From Chitinophagaceae bacterium (lineage in GTDB: Bacteria; Bacteroidota; Bacteroidia; Chitinophagales; Chitinophagaceae), in contig CANKNL010000138.1 of assembly GCA_947483345.1 (NCBI GenBank), forward strand, positions 1 to 7,965: a stretch of 7,965 nucleotides of DNA, written 5' to 3'. The notes under the pieces are model-generated. The model was not told where the DNA came from. It saw only the letters and a list, made by a program, of their open reading frames with translations, and did not search any database. Made by a program: the position numbers and the translations under genes. Below are positions 5,784 to 7,965 of the stretch, piece after piece (within the stretch, counting starts at the first letter, position 1; the number at the start of each line of letters is the position of its first letter).

Positions 5784-7121
5784 ATGAAAATAACTAGGAA
5801 CTATTTTGTGTTTATGATGTGTTTGCTGATCGCAAACTTAGAAGTGACTGCACAAAAAGTAAATGCCTTTAGCGTACAACAGGCAGTTGATTATGGCAAA
5901 TTGAATTCGGTTCAGGTAAAAAATGCGGTACTGGATGTACTGATACAAAAACAAACAAACAGGGATATTACCTCAATTGCATTACCACAAATTAATGGCA
6001 GAGCAGGGGCAACTGATTATCTGGATATTCCAACAACATTGGTGCCAGCAGGATTTTTTGGTGGTGCCCCCGGCACATTTTCAGCCCAAAAATTTGGTAC
6101 TAAGTGGAATGCAAATGCCGGGGTTTCCTTAAGTCAGATCGTTTTTGATGGCCAGGTTTTTATTGCATTAAAAGCCCGTAACGGCACCATTAGTTTTCAG
6201 GAAGCACTATTGGCCGTAACAGAAGATAATATCAAATCAAATATCTATAAAGTGTATTACCAGCTGGTATTAAGTAAAACACAAATAGCATTACTGGATG
6301 CCAACCTGGATCGGTTAAAAAAACTGGATCATGATATTACGGTGATGTTTGATAATGGCTTTACAGAAAAAGTAGATATCGATAAGATCACCGTGCAGAT
6401 CGCCAACCTGCAAACTGAAAAATTGAAGGTAGAAAATATGATCAAAAATGGCTATGCCGGTTTAAAATTATTAATGGGCATGCCTGTAAAAGATAGCCTT
6501 ATTTTAACAGACAACCTGAGTGATGAACAGATCAGAGAATCAGTTTTGGAAAGTAGTCAATTCAGCTACAAGGACCGGAACGATTATCAGGTCATGCTGC
6601 TGACAAATAAACTGAACGGTTTAAATGTGCGTCGTTATAAGTTAAGCCAAATACCCACATTTGCTCTGATAGGCGATTACAGTAAACAGGCTCAGCGAAA
6701 TAAATTCGACTTTTTTGGTAAAGGCGATTGGTTTACAACTTCGTATATCGGTTTGCAAATGCGGCTACCCATCTTTAATGGCTTTGCATTAAAAGCCAAA
6801 ACCCAGGGCGCCAGACTGCAGCTTCAAAAAACACAGAACATGACAGCCGCTTTGGAAATCAGTATTGACAAAGAAGTGGAAGAGGCTAAAAATAATTTCG
6901 TAACGGCTTTGGCCACCATGGACTTTCAAAAAAAGAATATGGCCCTCGCCGAAAAAGTGTACAACCAAACCAAAAAGAAATATGAAATAGGTACCGGGTC
7001 GGCTACCGAGATCAATACCGCACAATTAGATCTGAAAACCGCACAAACCAATTATATAACCGCCTTGTATGAAGCAGTTATTGCCAAAGTTGATTTTTTA
7101 AAAGCCACCGGAAAATTATAA
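5784..7121 (+). CDS. TolC-family outer-membrane efflux protein
   Basis: This is the outer-membrane channel of a tripartite efflux system, 445 residues long. Residues 1-23 form a signal peptide ending Val-Thr-Ala before Gln-24. The mature protein shows the two-fold repeat of the family. The first half begins FSVQQAVDYGKLNSVQVKNA (29-48), and a Gly/Pro/Phe-rich stretch (81-105) probably forms the first membrane hairpin. Long coiled helices follow at about 140-225. The second half contains a hairpin ending LQMRLPIFNG (324-333), the family's usual exit into the second helical pair, and YEIGTGSATEINTAQLDL (400-417), the conserved late helix motif. It starts 2 bases after the tetR stop and ends 24 bases before the adaptor gene. 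The substrate cannot be read from the sequence. The family call is secure. Confidence 0.94.
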   Translation: MKITRNYFVFMMCLLIANLEVTAQKVNAFSVQQAVDYGKLNSVQVKNAVLDVLIQKQTNRDITSIALPQINGRAGATDYLDIPTTLVPAGFFGGAPGTFSAQKFGTKWNANAGVSLSQIVFDGQVFIALKARNGTISFQEALLAVTEDNIKSNIYKVYYQLVLSKTQIALLDANLDRLKKLDHDITVMFDNGFTEKVDIDKITVQIANLQTEKLKVENMIKNGYAGLKLLMGMPVKDSLILTDNLSDEQIRESVLESSQFSYKDRNDYQVMLLTNKLNGLNVRRYKLSQIPTFALIGDYSKQAQRNKFDFFGKGDWFTTSYIGLQMRLPIFNGFALKAKTQGARLQLQKTQNMTAALEISIDKEVEEAKNNFVTALATMDFQKKNMALAEKVYNQTKKKYEIGTGSATEINTAQLDLKTAQTNYITALYEAVIAKVDFLKATGKL

Positions 7122-7145
7122 TCTAAAAGCGTAACTATAAATAAA

Positions 7146-7965
7146 ATGAAAAAAATAACACCAATTTCGATAGCCCTGTTTACCCTGTTTTTAATGGGAT
7201 CCTGCAGTACCAGCAAAAAAGATGATGCAGCACTTATTAATGATAAAAAAGCAGCCATAGAAAAACTTAAGGCAGGCCGAATTAAGACCGACGAAGAGAT
7301 TAAAAAATTACAGTTAGAATTAGAAAAACTAGACAGTAATTCAGCAAATGCAGCCAAAATAAAATTGGTAGGCATTGCGTCAGTTACTATCCAGGATTTT
7401 AAACACTATATCGATCTGCAAGGACATGTTGATGCAGAAAATATTTCTTATATCTCGCCACGTGGTATGCCAGGGCAGGTTAAGGCCATATATGTGCAAC
7501 AGGGACAGTATGTAAAAAAAGGACAACTGTTATTAAAACTTGATGATGCCATTGTTCAACAACAGGTTACCGCATCCCGGCAACAACTGGAAGGAATTAA
7601 AACAGGGCTTGGCTTTGCCAAAAATATTTATCAGCGACAAAAAAATCTATGGGATCAGGGAATTGGTACCGAAGTTCAACTGATAACAGCCCGCACAAAT
7701 GTAGAAAGCTTAGAGAACCAGTTAAAAGCGGCCGGCGAACAGGTAAAAGTGGCCATTGAACAATTAAATACATCAAATGTGTACAGCGATGTAAATGGGG
7801 TGGCTGATATCGTTAATATACGTGTGGGCGAAATATTTCAGGGCATGACACAACTTGGACCACAAATAAAAATTGTAAATACAAGCAACTTAAAAGTGGT
7901 TACCAATATTCCCGAAAATTATTTAACCCGTTTAAATAAAGGTTCAATTGTAGAGATCAGTATAC
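7146..7965 (+). CDS. Periplasmic adaptor (membrane fusion) lipoprotein of an efflux pump, cut by window edge
   Basis: The first 273 codons are present; the reading frame is open at the right edge. Residues 1-19 form a lipoprotein signal with lipobox Met-Gly-Ser before Cys-20, so the protein should be lipid-anchored. A charged segment at about 30-64 (heptad-like Leu/Ile pattern, many Lys and Glu) predicts a short coiled coil before the adaptor domains proper. The first lipoyl half is 110-134 (GQVKAIYVQQGQYVKKGQLL, then LKLDD at 130-134). A helical hairpin spans about 136-207, and the second lipoyl half starts near 213 with NGVADIVNIRVGE (217-229). The beta-barrel domain follows and is incomplete. 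It links the TolC-type protein to an inner-membrane pump. The RND type is most likely from the adaptor's style, and the pump gene is expected just downstream. Confidence 0.92.
   Translation, partial: MKKITPISIALFTLFLMGSCSTSKKDDAALINDKKAAIEKLKAGRIKTDEEIKKLQLELEKLDSNSANAAKIKLVGIASVTIQDFKHYIDLQGHVDAENISYISPRGMPGQVKAIYVQQGQYVKKGQLLLKLDDAIVQQQVTASRQQLEGIKTGLGFAKNIYQRQKNLWDQGIGTEVQLITARTNVESLENQLKAAGEQVKVAIEQLNTSNVYSDVNGVADIVNIRVGEIFQGMTQLGPQIKIVNTSNLKVVTNIPENYLTRLNKGSIVEISI

Noticed and set aside
7052..7375. A 107-codon open frame on the minus strand across the tolC-adaptor junction.
   Set aside because: It runs antisense to two clear genes, has no family resemblance and looks like a shadow frame; the adaptor gene on the plus strand explains this DNA.
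1..7965. Possibility of a mobile element, defence island or CRISPR array.
   Set aside because: No transposase, integrase, terminal repeats, spaced direct repeats or defence-like domains were seen; gene content is ordinary chromosomal metabolism and efflux.

Overview
The window looks like chromosome from a Bacteroidota bacterium, most likely family Chitinophagaceae. The evidence is an AT-leaning composition, exported proteins whose signal peptides end in Ala-Gln, no visible Shine-Dalgarno sequences, a TolC/adaptor pair of Bacteroidota style, and promoter-like sites of the TTTG...TAnnTTTG type that is specific to this phylum. The family-level placement rests on the style of the proteins and is an inference.

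Left part (1-4978, all minus strand). Read in the direction of transcription there are five genes: a DUF502 inner-membrane protein, an exported zinc-dependent phospholipase C / S1-P1 nuclease-fold enzyme, phosphoserine aminotransferase (serC), a DUF1015 protein, and an exported TPR protein that runs off the left edge. The gaps are only 28-62 bases, so part or all of the block may be co-transcribed. A promoter-like -7 box in front of serC suggests that serC and DUF1015 can also be a unit of their own.

Middle (4979-5139). This 161-base divergent control region separates the two gene blocks. It holds one promoter facing left (DUF502) and one facing right (tetR). Each carries its own inverted repeat. 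The right-hand repeat is a 9+10+9 palindrome lying across the -33 element and spacer of the tetR promoter, which is what an autoregulatory operator should look like.

Right part (5140-7965, plus strand). A TetR-family regulator is followed after 2 bases by a TolC-type outer-membrane factor, and after 24 more bases by a lipoprotein periplasmic adaptor cut by the right edge. This is a self-regulated tripartite efflux operon. The inner-membrane pump, most likely an RND transporter, should lie just outside the window.

I found no mobile element, CRISPR array, tRNA or rRNA, and no clearly undescribed multi-gene system. The points most worth a second look are the tetR operator/promoter with a near-leaderless start, and the serC-DUF1015 pair, where DUF1015 carries a DGHHR motif that may link it to serine metabolism.
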